This document shows, piece by piece, positions 29,282 to 38,361 of a stretch of DNA of 64,000 nt; positions within the stretch are counted from its first letter, which is position 1; every line of letters begins with the position of its first letter. This DNA is from Bacteroidales bacterium (GTDB taxonomy: Bacteria; Bacteroidota; Bacteroidia; Bacteroidales; UBA932). The notes under the pieces were generated by a model that had not been told where the DNA came from, did not search any database, and saw nothing but the letters and a program-made list of their open reading frames with translations. The position numbers and the translations under genes are program-made. The DNA is taken from assembly GCA_016286385.1 (NCBI GenBank), contig JAEESO010000014.1, positions 1 through 64,000 on the forward strand. Direction: 5' to 3'.

Positions 29282-30516
29282 TATCCAAACAGATATTTAT
29301 GCTGATTTTCTGTCAGAGTGTCAATCTCGATGCCCCAGTCGGAGAGTTTCCGGCGTGCTACGTCCTGGTCCACTTCCCTGGGGACAAGGTTAAGCTTGCT
29401 GGTGAGGCGGCCCTTGTTATCGGCCAGATATTTTGCGCTCAGAGCCTGGATTGCAAATGACATATCCATGATCTCTGCGGGGTGTCCGTCTCCGGCGGCA
29501 AGGTTCACCAATCGGCCTTCTGCAATGATGTAGATGCGTTTTCCGTTCTCAAGGGTATAGGCCTCTATGTTGGCCCTTGCGGGGGCGTGGCTTACGGACA
29601 TGGCGCGGAGCTTTGCCACGGCAACCTCCACGTCAAAGTGCCCGGCGTTGCAGCAGATGGCACCGTCCTTCATTCGCAGGAATTCTTCCGGGCCGATAAC
29701 ATCCTCGCAGCCCGTAACAGTGATAAAGATGTCGCCAAGGGGAGCAGCCTCCCTCATGGGCATTACCTTGAAGCCGTCCATCACGGCCTCCATGGCCTTG
29801 ATGGGGTCAATTTCCGTGACGATGACGCTGGCGCCCTGGCCTTTGGCGCGCATGGCAACGCCCTTGCCGCACCAGCCGTAACCGGCCACAACCACGTTCT
29901 TTCCGGCCACAATCAGGTTGGTGGTGCGGTTGATGCCGTCCCATACGCTCTGGCCGGTGCCGTAGCGGTTGTCAAAGAGGTGCTTGCAGTCTGCGTCGTT
30001 GACCAGCATCATGGGGAACCGGAGTTTTCCGGCAGCGTCCATTGCCTTCAGGCGCAGGATGCCGGTGGTTGTTTCCTCGCAGCCGCCAATGACCCCGGGG
30101 ATCAGTTCCGGAAACTCGTTGTGAATGGTGGTCACAAGGTCTCCGCCGTCGTCAATTATGATATTGGGGCCGGCCGATAAGACCTTGCGGATATCTTCAA
30201 AGTACTCCGTCTCATTGCAGCCGTGGATGGCGAAGACATTGAGGCCTTCGTGAACCAGCGCTGCCGCTACGTCGTCCTGGGTGCTCAGGGGGTTGGAGCC
30301 GGTGATATACATATCGGCCCCACCTGCCGCCAGAACCTCGCAAAGATGCGCAGTCTTGGCCTCCAGGTGCACGCTGAGGGCTACTTTAAGGCCCTTGAAG
30401 GGCAGTGTCTTACGGAAATCCTTCTCAATTCCGTCCAGAAGGGGCATGTGGGAGCGTACCCAGCTGAGCTTGAGTTCTCCGCTTTCCCACAGGTTTATGT
30501 CTCTGATGTGGCTCAT
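29281..30516 (-). CDS. ahcY: adenosylhomocysteinase (short-type)
   Basis: TGSNPLSTQDDVAAAL, VAGYGWCGKGVAMRAKGQGASVIVTEIDP, C-terminal LTENQHKYLFG; 411 aa. Confidence 0.92.
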   Translation of the reverse strand: MSHIRDINLWESGELKLSWVRSHMPLLDGIEKDFRKTLPFKGLKVALSVHLEAKTAHLCEVLAAGGADMYITGSNPLSTQDDVAAALVHEGLNVFAIHGCNETEYFEDIRKVLSAGPNIIIDDGGDLVTTIHNEFPELIPGVIGGCEETTTGILRLKAMDAAGKLRFPMMLVNDADCKHLFDNRYGTGQSVWDGINRTTNLIVAGKNVVVAGYGWCGKGVAMRAKGQGASVIVTEIDPIKAMEAVMDGFKVMPMREAAPLGDIFITVTGCEDVIGPEEFLRMKDGAICCNAGHFDVEVAVAKLRAMSVSHAPARANIEAYTLENGKRIYIIAEGRLVNLAAGDGHPAEIMDMSFAIQALSAKYLADNKGRLTSKLNLVPREVDQDVARRKLSDWGIEIDTLTENQHKYLFG

Positions 30517-30557
30517 AAGACTGCAAAGTTACTAAAAAACTTGCTAACTTTGCGAAG

Positions 30558-31277
30558 ATGGAACTGTTTTACACATATCAAATCAGTGACGGAATCTGTT
30601 TTTTGGATCAGGAAGAGAGCGTTCACTGTGTAAAGGTTCTTCGGCACAGGGCCGGAGACCAGATAGATGTCATTGACGGCATAGGCACTCTTTATCACTG
30701 CCGCCTGCTTGATGCTGGCCCCAAAGGAGCGCAGGCCGCCATACTTTCCGAAGTTCGGGGATGGGGCTCTCATCCTTACAATCTTACCATAGGCTGCTGT
30801 CCCACAAAGAACAATGAACGCTTTGAGTGGTTCGTGGAAAAGGCCACGGAGATAGGTGTGGACCGTATTGTCCCGCTCATAGGGGAGCGTTCTGAGCGAA
30901 AAGTCTACAAGACAGACCGTGCAAGGCGCATCGCTTTATCGGCCACAAAACAGTCTCTCAAAGCCGTTGTCCCGGAAATAGCAGAGCCCGTGAGCGTTAC
31001 TTCTTTCGTCGGTCAGGACGCGGCCTCCCTCCGCCTTATCGCATACTGCTTTGAAGATGGCTCTCATCCGCGTAGGAGCATCAAAGAAGCGTTGCAGGGC
31101 TTTGACGGGAAAGACGTTACGGTTCTTATCGGCCCGGAAGGAGATTTTTCTCAGGAAGAAGCCTCATTGGCTCTTGAGGCCGGATACATTCCCGTCCATC
31201 TTGGCCCATCACGGTTAAGGACGGAAACCGCCGCAGTCATTTCTGCCGCGGCGGTCTACCTTCATTTTATGGATTAA
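30558..31277 (+). CDS. rsmE: 16S rRNA (uracil1498-N3)-methyltransferase
   Basis: EKATEIGVDRIVPLIGERSERKV, LIGPEGDFSQEEASLA, LGPSRLRTETAAV. Confidence 0.9.
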   Translation: MELFYTYQISDGICFLDQEESVHCVKVLRHRAGDQIDVIDGIGTLYHCRLLDAGPKGAQAAILSEVRGWGSHPYNLTIGCCPTKNNERFEWFVEKATEIGVDRIVPLIGERSERKVYKTDRARRIALSATKQSLKAVVPEIAEPVSVTSFVGQDAASLRLIAYCFEDGSHPRRSIKEALQGFDGKDVTVLIGPEGDFSQEEASLALEAGYIPVHLGPSRLRTETAAVISAAAVYLHFMD

Positions 31278-31771
31278 ATATCCGGGTGGAGTTTCTTGGA
31301 GACTTTCAGGGAGTAGCGGAGAGATTTGATGTTACCCTTTGTGAGAGTAGCCTCTCCAATGCTGAGGTGCTTTCCAAGGCAGCCCCTGTGGAGGGTGCAG
31401 AGAACCTTGGTGCCGTCAATAGAGGTGAATTCCTTCTGCTCACCGTCTTCCTCCGTGAACATCTCAAGGAGTTCTTCAAGGTTTTCCAGGGCATCCTCAT
31501 AGGTTTCCCCAAACAGCAGCACCGTGCCGTTTGAAGAGCTGAAGGTGGTGGTGGAATTCAGGATCTCCGCCTCAAAAGCGTATTCCACACGGCTCACGCT
31601 GAGGTAGTAAGCGGGGTTGCCTTCATTGTCCTTTACCTTGTAGATGTAAAGGTTGTTGTCGTTCTGCTCCACGCTGGCAACCTCCAGGCTGCTCCCCGGC
31701 TTGACATCACGCTGGGCATAAGAAATAACGGTCATACACGCAAGTACAACCGCTAAAATGAGTTTTTTCAT
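31274..31771 (-). CDS. secreted hypothetical protein
   Basis: Signal peptide MKKLILAVVLACMTVISYAQ. Confidence 0.6.
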   Translation of the reverse strand: MKKLILAVVLACMTVISYAQRDVKPGSSLEVASVEQNDNNLYIYKVKDNEGNPAYYLSVSRVEYAFEAEILNSTTTFSSSNGTVLLFGETYEDALENLEELLEMFTEEDGEQKEFTSIDGTKVLCTLHRGCLGKHLSIGEATLTKGNIKSLRYSLKVSKKLHPDI

Positions 31772-31780
31772 AGAGTTATC

Positions 31781-31969
31781 TTACTTGAACCACTCTACGA
31801 TATGGTCCTTTGCGTAGAGATAGTAAACCAGAAGACCTACCCAGCTGGTGATAAGCACAAGCACGCAGCAGATGATCTTTCCAACAAGGGAGATGGGCTT
31901 CTTGAGGATGTCAAGAACCGCAAGGATGGCCAGTACCAGACCGGCGATGTAAAGGATTGTTCCAAGCAT
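31781..31969 (-). CDS. small membrane protein, PLDc_N-like
   Basis: 62 aa, two hydrophobic segments; WVGLLVYYLYAKDHIVEWFK. Confidence 0.55.
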   Translation of the reverse strand: MLGTILYIAGLVLAILAVLDILKKPISLVGKIICCVLVLITSWVGLLVYYLYAKDHIVEWFK

Positions 31970-32013
31970 AACTATTAGATTTTAAAATGTTTTCCTATGC
32001 AAATATAGCAAAA

Positions 32014-34020
32014 TTAGTGCAAATCCAGTTCACTGAGGACATATTCCTGGCGTGCATAGTGCTTCAGGATCCAGAGGACATAGCGGATGTCTACGCAAAC
32101 GCACATATTGTAGCCGGGAACGGACTCAAAGTTGGAGGCCAGGGACTCCTTGTTGCCGTCAAAGGCAAGGCCGATCAGCTCCCCGCGCGCATTGAGAACA
32201 GGAGAACCGGAGTTTCCGCCCGTTATGTCGTTGTCCGTGAGGAAGTTCACGGGGAAATCCAGGGGAGGAAGGGCGTCACGGAAAGCATCCGGATAGTGGA
32301 AGTCATAGGCCGATTCTGAGTATTTCTCCCTTAACCCCGCCGCTGTGCTTTGCCAGTGGGTATACACACCGTCCCGGGGGCGCATGGAGCACACCCTGCC
32401 ATAGGTAAGCCTCATTGTGGAATTGGCATCAGGGTACTGCGGCACTCCAAGGCTCTGGAGGTAGCGGTAACGTGCATGGACGTAGTCCCTATGCAGCTGC
32501 ATGGGATCCCCCGCATGCTGCTCCCTCCCGTTGAAAATGTTCATGTTGATGTCTTTCACATAGCGGAAAAGAGGGTCATCGGCTATATTGCCGTCAAAAG
32601 CCTCCACGATTACTGAATCCGGCACGCTGCCAAAATCCTTCAGGAAAGAGCCCTCCCATATCCATGCCGCCATGGCCTTGTAATCCTGCCCAAAACGCTC
32701 AAGCAAGTCCTTGTGGAAAGGAGGAAGGAGTTCCGGGTCAATGCCCCCGAAGAGTTCCTTCACGGATGCCTCCAGGAGTTCACGCTCCACCCTGGGGTCT
32801 GTCTCGGCAAGCCCCCGGGCAAGAAAACGTTTCTGCTGGGAAAGGTCCTTGGAGGCGCTCCCAATGCGCATGAGCGTACGGGAAATGATGAGCCCGCGGA
32901 TGATGGCCTCGCGGAAATACAGCTTCTGCTTCTCTATGGAAGATGTGGCCGATACCTCCTCCTGAAGCCGTCTCAGAAGATCCTGGTCAGGCATTCCGGC
33001 CTCAAAGGCGCGGCGCTTTTCAATGACGCCAAAACGCCTCACGCAGTCAAGTTCCCCTTCCTGGAGCTCTGCAACATTTGAAAGGGAGAAGAAGTTGTCG
33101 GAGTACTTGAATCGCACCGCAGGGTCCTTGTCCATCCACTTACGGATAATCTCCATCTGGGCGGCTCTGATTCGGTTAACTTCCGGCCTTTCCACAGAAA
33201 TCATCTGTTCCAGTTCCGCGGCCGATATATACCTCTGCGTGCGGCCCGGATATCCCATGATCATGGCGTAGGAGCCTTCCTTGTAGCCTTTTGTGCTTAT
33301 CTTGAGGTGACGGCGGGGGTGCAGGGGCTCACCGCCGTCGTAGATGCGGTACAGCGCGAAATCGGCCTTATGCTGAGGCCATTCCCAGTTGTCTTCATCC
33401 CCTCCGAATGCCGCAACCTGCACGGGCGGGGCGCCCACAAGGCGGATGTCCGTGTACTTGGAGTAGAGGCACATGTAGTACTTCTCCCCGGCCCACATGC
33501 CCTGCAGACCTGCCTCCAGGCCGGTTTCGTCCTTGTACTTCTTTTCAAGGATGGAACTCAGCCTGCGGCTTCCGGCGGGCTTCCCGGCGGCTTCAAGTTC
33601 CGCTTTAAGCGCCGCCACCTCATCAGTTACGTCAAGTACGCGGCGAAGGAAGAAGAACTCCAGACCTGGAACGGGGATTTCATCGGCCCTGGAGAGTGCA
33701 AAGAAGCCTTTTTCCAGCAGGTTGTTCTCCGGAGTGGAGAGCCTTGATACGTCTGAGTAGGCGCAGTGGTGGTTGGTGATAAGGAGGCCGTCGTCGGAAA
33801 TCATACTGCCGGAGCAGTAGAAGCCAAGTGACACGATGGCGTCGGAGAGGCCGCCTGCTTCCTCGTTGTAGATTTCGCGGGCGCCAAGCTTGCAGCCGCG
33901 GGCCTTCATGTTCTTCTCCAGGGCCCTGTCCAGGCACTGGACCAGCCACATACCCTCATCGGCCCGCGCACCCGGAAGGATGCACAGGCCGAGGGCAATG
34001 GCTATGAGCCACTTACGCAT
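32014..34020 (-). CDS. S46 family serine peptidase (dipeptidyl peptidase 7/11-like)
   Basis: DEGMWLVQCLDRA, ITNHHCAYSDVSRLST, TDNDITGGNSGSPVLNARGELIGLAFDGN. Confidence 0.93.
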   Translation of the reverse strand: MRKWLIAIALGLCILPGARADEGMWLVQCLDRALEKNMKARGCKLGAREIYNEEAGGLSDAIVSLGFYCSGSMISDDGLLITNHHCAYSDVSRLSTPENNLLEKGFFALSRADEIPVPGLEFFFLRRVLDVTDEVAALKAELEAAGKPAGSRRLSSILEKKYKDETGLEAGLQGMWAGEKYYMCLYSKYTDIRLVGAPPVQVAAFGGDEDNWEWPQHKADFALYRIYDGGEPLHPRRHLKISTKGYKEGSYAMIMGYPGRTQRYISAAELEQMISVERPEVNRIRAAQMEIIRKWMDKDPAVRFKYSDNFFSLSNVAELQEGELDCVRRFGVIEKRRAFEAGMPDQDLLRRLQEEVSATSSIEKQKLYFREAIIRGLIISRTLMRIGSASKDLSQQKRFLARGLAETDPRVERELLEASVKELFGGIDPELLPPFHKDLLERFGQDYKAMAAWIWEGSFLKDFGSVPDSVIVEAFDGNIADDPLFRYVKDINMNIFNGREQHAGDPMQLHRDYVHARYRYLQSLGVPQYPDANSTMRLTYGRVCSMRPRDGVYTHWQSTAAGLREKYSESAYDFHYPDAFRDALPPLDFPVNFLTDNDITGGNSGSPVLNARGELIGLAFDGNKESLASNFESVPGYNMCVCVDIRYVLWILKHYARQEYVLSELDLH

Positions 34021-34026
34021 GGCTTT

Positions 34027-35649
34027 TTAGTTGTTGCGCACGCAGCGGAGAGGGCCGGCGATGCGGTAGCTCACCTTGGTTCCGTTGCAGGTGTATTCTG
34101 CCTCAGTGGCCTTGTTGGTCATAGGCATAAATCCCATGAACTGGAGGTTCTTGATGCCGGAGGTTTCGTCGCCGCTGGTGTTGTAGGTTACACCGCCATA
34201 GGTGGAGCCGATGAACATGCCGGAAGAAATCTTTGAAGGATAACCTGATGCCCAGCCCATAAGGGTTCCGGAAGTCTTTGTGTTGTCCTGGATGGAAACG
34301 GCGCCGAATGCGTCCATGTTGAAGCCGTCGGCATTCAGGAGCGCGATAGAACCGTTTGCTCCGTCATAGTAAGGGGCGGTAGTGTCATTTGTGAGCGGGC
34401 TCACAGCCTTTCCTACAAGGCCGATTATATCGGCACCGGTGGGAACGTGCCAGCCTTTAGGGCAGAGACCCTGTGCACCTTCAAGTGCCTGGGCCTGAGC
34501 TACGGAGGTGATTGCGCCGACGCTCAGTCCAAGGGCTACTTCGGCCTGATACAGGTAGCCGCGTGCCGCGATAACCTCAACGTCCTTGGAGAATACCGCC
34601 TGGGTGTTTTCAGCGTTGACAACCACGGGGTAGTAGATGCCGGCGTCAACCTTGGTGACGGTCTTGCCGTCAAGGGAGCCGTCTACGGTGATTCCTTCCG
34701 GAACGTAGCGGAGGTTCTGGGTCATCCACCACTTGCCGTCCTTCATCTTGGCGACGGTGTACTTTGCCTCATGATAGGTGATATAGCCGTCGGAGAGTTT
34801 CTCGATGAGGGTGTTGTCGGCGCCAAGGGTGCCGCCGTCCTCCCAGTCCTCGATGTCTCCGGAGAAGGTGACCTTGAGGTCTGAAGGGTTTACGATCATG
34901 TTGATGGTGTACTGCTTGCCGGCAGCAAGGGCGGTTTCCTCAAGGATCTGGGAAAGCTCGTTGTCCCCGGTTGTAACTACGGTAGCAACAAGAGCTACGG
35001 TCTGGGGAGGAAGGATGAGGCAGTAGGTGGATGCATCCTTCTTGAAGGCGGTTACTGTGCCTTCTGCGGCGGATGCGTCGGCAGTTGCATTGAAATCGGC
35101 ATCCAGATTTGCGGCAAGGCGTGCTCCGCCAAGCTTTACGGCGCCAAGGTCTCCTTCAACATTCTTTGTGACGTTGAGGATGATCTTGGTGAGCTTGTGC
35201 TTGAAGGGGATCACAACGGGTGAGGCTGAAGGAAGGACGCCAGTCTTTGCACCTGCCACAAAGTCTGAGGCCGATGTTCCGGCGCTTTGGTCGGCCTGGA
35301 CGCTGAAGGAAGCGGGAACCGTGGCGGCGTAAGGATAGTATGCGCTTACGGTTGCACCATCAGTGCCCTCTGCATACCACTTGAGGCTGCCGGAGAACTC
35401 CGTCCCGTTGTAGGTGAGTTTCTCATTGGTGGCATATGCGCCGGCCGTGCGGGCAATGGATACGCCGATTGCATCACCGCTCTCAAATGCGGTGTCCGTG
35501 ACCTTTGTCATCACGGGAAGGATACGTACGTCATAGGCCTGGCCGTCAGGGGTTACAGCCTGCTGGTCAGGGTTGGTCCATGTGGGAACCTGGTTCTTTT
35601 CGCAGGCTGCAAGTGCAACTGCGAAAGCAAGGAAAACAAGTACTTTTTT
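34027..35649 (-). CDS. fimbrillin-like / FISUMP-domain lipoprotein
   Basis: MKKVLVFLAFAVALAACEK lipobox; GDAIGVSI...KLTYNG...; C-terminal KDGKWWMTQNLRYVPEG...CPKGWHVPTGADI...RCVRN pattern. Confidence 0.75.
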   Translation of the reverse strand, partial: KKVLVFLAFAVALAACEKNQVPTWTNPDQQAVTPDGQAYDVRILPVMTKVTDTAFESGDAIGVSIARTAGAYATNEKLTYNGTEFSGSLKWYAEGTDGATVSAYYPYAATVPASFSVQADQSAGTSASDFVAGAKTGVLPSASPVVIPFKHKLTKIILNVTKNVEGDLGAVKLGGARLAANLDADFNATADASAAEGTVTAFKKDASTYCLILPPQTVALVATVVTTGDNELSQILEETALAAGKQYTINMIVNPSDLKVTFSGDIEDWEDGGTLGADNTLIEKLSDGYITYHEAKYTVAKMKDGKWWMTQNLRYVPEGITVDGSLDGKTVTKVDAGIYYPVVVNAENTQAVFSKDVEVIAARGYLYQAEVALGLSVGAITSVAQAQALEGAQGLCPKGWHVPTGADIIGLVGKAVSPLTNDTTAPYYDGANGSIALLNADGFNMDAFGAVSIQDNTKTSGTLMGWASGYPSKISSGMFIGSTYGGVTYNTSGDETSGIKNLQFMGFMPMTNKATEAEYTCNGTKVSYRIAGPLRCVRNN

Positions 35650-35666
35650 CATAAGCATCATATAGA

Positions 35667-37190
35667 TTAAAAATTATAACCTAGTTTAAGGCCTGAGGTC
35701 TGGCGGTCGTTGCCGGAAATCAGGACCACTTTGAAGGCGTGGATCCAGAAGGTGTTGGCCTCAAGGTAAATGCCGCTTGGGAAGCTGTACCTTACGGCCG
35801 CTATAAGGATGAACCTTGTTGCATCGGCCGCTTCCTGCTCCCTGTCCCACCAGTCCTGGAGGCGGGTGGGCGGCTCTTTGACACCAAGGGAGGCATCGGC
35901 TACATCCACAACATGGCTGTGCTCTCCAATCTTCTGGACATACTTCACGTTACCCCTTATGAGGAACCGGCCTACGGCCACCGCACCGCCTGCGTTCAGG
36001 CTCATATGCAGGGAGCGATCGTCGTCATAATAAGGGTACATGAGGGTGCTGAGGTCCCGGGTGTGATCGAAGGAAATGCCACCCATGGCCCTCCAGCCGT
36101 TTTTGTGACCAAGGGCATACTGCACGCCGGCGGTCATATCCTTATGCCTGTAGATGATGTTGCTTCCGTGTGTGCGTGGAGTTGTGACGCCGCCCTCAGT
36201 AACTTTCTCCGTGACGGTTTCATAGTTCTCCATGGAATGCCATTCATAACTTGCCGTTATGTTATGGACCATGCCGTCTCCGGGGAGGGTGAGGATGAGT
36301 TTTGTCTCAAGGTTATTGCCGGGGAAGCGGAACCAGTTGTAGCCTTTTTCCCCAACCTCGCCGATAGAATGTGTGTACTGGAGGTCTCCGTAGAGGAGTT
36401 TGCCGTAGCTTGCCTGAAGGGCCGCGCCGTAGGTGTACTGCTTCACGGGGAGGCGGTTTACGCCGGGTTCATTGAGATGGATGCCGCTGCCGTCCCAAAC
36501 CTGCATGGTGCCATAGCGCATGCCCTTGTCAAGGAAGGCCTGGTAGGATTCTGCCTTAGCCTGGCCTACCTGCTCTGCGGTGATGAACTCTGAATCCTTG
36601 CGGAAAATGCCGGTAAGGCCCAGCTCAAAGCCGTCTCCGCCGTAGTGGACGGAAGGGGCCATCTCAAATTCCTGCCTGTAGGTGGTGTGGCGGAGGTCCT
36701 TGCGCTTTGCGTAGTTCACGCCCTGGAATGAGGCCGTAGCGCCGGGAGTCCAGCGGCTGCCGTTTTTCCAGGCAAAGCCGCCGCCAATGGTATAGGTCTG
36801 CTTCACCTTGTCTCCGGGGGTGAATTCCAGCACGTCTATGGGATAGAATCCGGGGTCTGAGAACATGGAACCCATCATTCCGGTTCCGTAGGAGAGGTCA
36901 AAGCCAAAGACGCCTGTAAGATAGAGGTCTTCAAAGGCCGATGTTGCCGCGGCCTCCGCCTTGGTACTCCAGACGGTCTTTCCCATGGAAGGGGAGCGGA
37001 AGTTTCCGGAGGTGAACGTGCCGCCCACGGAGGCTTCGGCCTCATGGCCAAGACCTGCGTTTACGGCCTCTCCGGCTATGTTGATGCCATCTTCCCAGTG
37101 ACCCTGGGCAGAGGCGGCCTGAGCGCATAGACACACGCCCAGGATGACCAGCAGAACTCTACTGGTGAAGTGACTGTGTCTCGCGTTCAT
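35667..37190 (-). CDS. DUF6850 family outer-membrane beta-barrel protein
   Basis: MNARHSHFTSRVLLVILGVCLCAQAASAQG signal peptide, barrel to LKLGYNF; overlaps the end of the DUF4876 gene. Confidence 0.7.
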   Translation of the reverse strand: MNARHSHFTSRVLLVILGVCLCAQAASAQGHWEDGINIAGEAVNAGLGHEAEASVGGTFTSGNFRSPSMGKTVWSTKAEAAATSAFEDLYLTGVFGFDLSYGTGMMGSMFSDPGFYPIDVLEFTPGDKVKQTYTIGGGFAWKNGSRWTPGATASFQGVNYAKRKDLRHTTYRQEFEMAPSVHYGGDGFELGLTGIFRKDSEFITAEQVGQAKAESYQAFLDKGMRYGTMQVWDGSGIHLNEPGVNRLPVKQYTYGAALQASYGKLLYGDLQYTHSIGEVGEKGYNWFRFPGNNLETKLILTLPGDGMVHNITASYEWHSMENYETVTEKVTEGGVTTPRTHGSNIIYRHKDMTAGVQYALGHKNGWRAMGGISFDHTRDLSTLMYPYYDDDRSLHMSLNAGGAVAVGRFLIRGNVKYVQKIGEHSHVVDVADASLGVKEPPTRLQDWWDREQEAADATRFILIAAVRYSFPSGIYLEANTFWIHAFKVVLISGNDRQTSGLKLGYNF

Positions 37191-38361
37191 AAAAGTCTTC
37201 TGTAGAATTGTTAGTGTCCTGAAGTACCTCGAAGCCCTGCTCCGCGGAGAGGGATTCATCGGCCTTTCTCATGAGCGTTCTGCCCTTGTAGGTTTCACTC
37301 AGCGATACCGCGCCGGCGTCTATGGTGGCGGGGAGGCGCTTCTGGTTGCCGGAGGAGCCGCCGTTGAATACTTCCACTCCGTCCACTACCCAGTCCTGGG
37401 GGATTGCAACCACTTTTTCGCTGCTGCCGGGCACCTGCGGCTGGTTCTGGGCCTGCTGCACGTAATCCCTGATGTTCGTGCCCGAAGGAGCCCTGAACAG
37501 GATGAAGGTGGGGGAGTTGACTGAAAGGGTGTAGGCGTTTGCCTGACCGGTCTTTATTATGATGTCAAGATACCTTGCGGCCTGTACAAGGGGCCCTGGA
37601 GCCGGATGGAAGGTGGCGTTGGGGAAGAGGACGGAGTCATAGAGCGCAAATACGTCTGGCCTGTTCAGATTAACAGAAAGCGGATATTCCGCAGTGTGGT
37701 CTATGGCACCGTTAAGGGCTATCACGGCATCTTCTCCCGGCTCAAGCGGGAAATCCGTGCCGCGTCCCGGAATGGCCAGGACGGCCTGGATTACAGGGAG
37801 GAATTCCGGGAGTTCCCCATCATTAAGCCACGGGTTTGCGGCATTGCTGTTATAGGGGGAAAGGGTTCCCATGCAAAGGCCGTCAAGATATTCCGTGTCC
37901 AGGCTGTTATTGTGGAGGATGATGTATTTGTCGCTCTGGTAGGTGCCCTCCTTGGGAGCCTTGGAGCAGCCTCCGCAGTAGATTTCCTTCACAACTATGG
38001 CGCCGGCCTTGGATGCCTTGAGCTCCATGTCAAGGCTTACATTCTCATTGGAAATGAGGAGCTTGTCCTTTGTGGCGTTGAACACGAAATCGTCGTTTCT
38101 GTCCCTTACGGTGATGCGGTAGATTCCGTTTGGAACCTCCGTGACAACGCTGCCATCGGCCCCAGTACTGACCGTGTATGAAGTGATGCCGGACACTTCC
38201 ACAACGGATACGGTGGCGCCGCCTTTTGCGGCGATGCCGTCAGGATACACGGCCTTTACCGTGAGGATGTTGAGGCTGCCCGGGGAATACGGTTCTCCGT
38301 TGTCCATACAGCCGGCCACAAGGACCAGGGCGGCAAATAAACCTAGAATTTTATTCTGCAT
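37159..38361 (-). CDS. DUF4876 family lipoprotein
   Basis: LFAALVLVAGCMDNG lipobox; IVVKEIYCGGCSKAPKEGTYQSDKYIILHNNS. Confidence 0.8.
   Translation of the reverse strand: MQNKILGLFAALVLVAGCMDNGEPYSPGSLNILTVKAVYPDGIAAKGGATVSVVEVSGITSYTVSTGADGSVVTEVPNGIYRITVRDRNDDFVFNATKDKLLISNENVSLDMELKASKAGAIVVKEIYCGGCSKAPKEGTYQSDKYIILHNNSLDTEYLDGLCMGTLSPYNSNAANPWLNDGELPEFLPVIQAVLAIPGRGTDFPLEPGEDAVIALNGAIDHTAEYPLSVNLNRPDVFALYDSVLFPNATFHPAPGPLVQAARYLDIIIKTGQANAYTLSVNSPTFILFRAPSGTNIRDYVQQAQNQPQVPGSSEKVVAIPQDWVVDGVEVFNGGSSGNQKRLPATIDAGAVSLSETYKGRTLMRKADESLSAEQGFEVLQDTNNSTEDFYERETQSLHQ

Noticed and set aside
35739-36593. 284-aa plus-strand ORF opposite the DUF6850 gene
   Set aside because: Lies inside a supported minus-strand barrel gene with signal peptide; no domain recognised.
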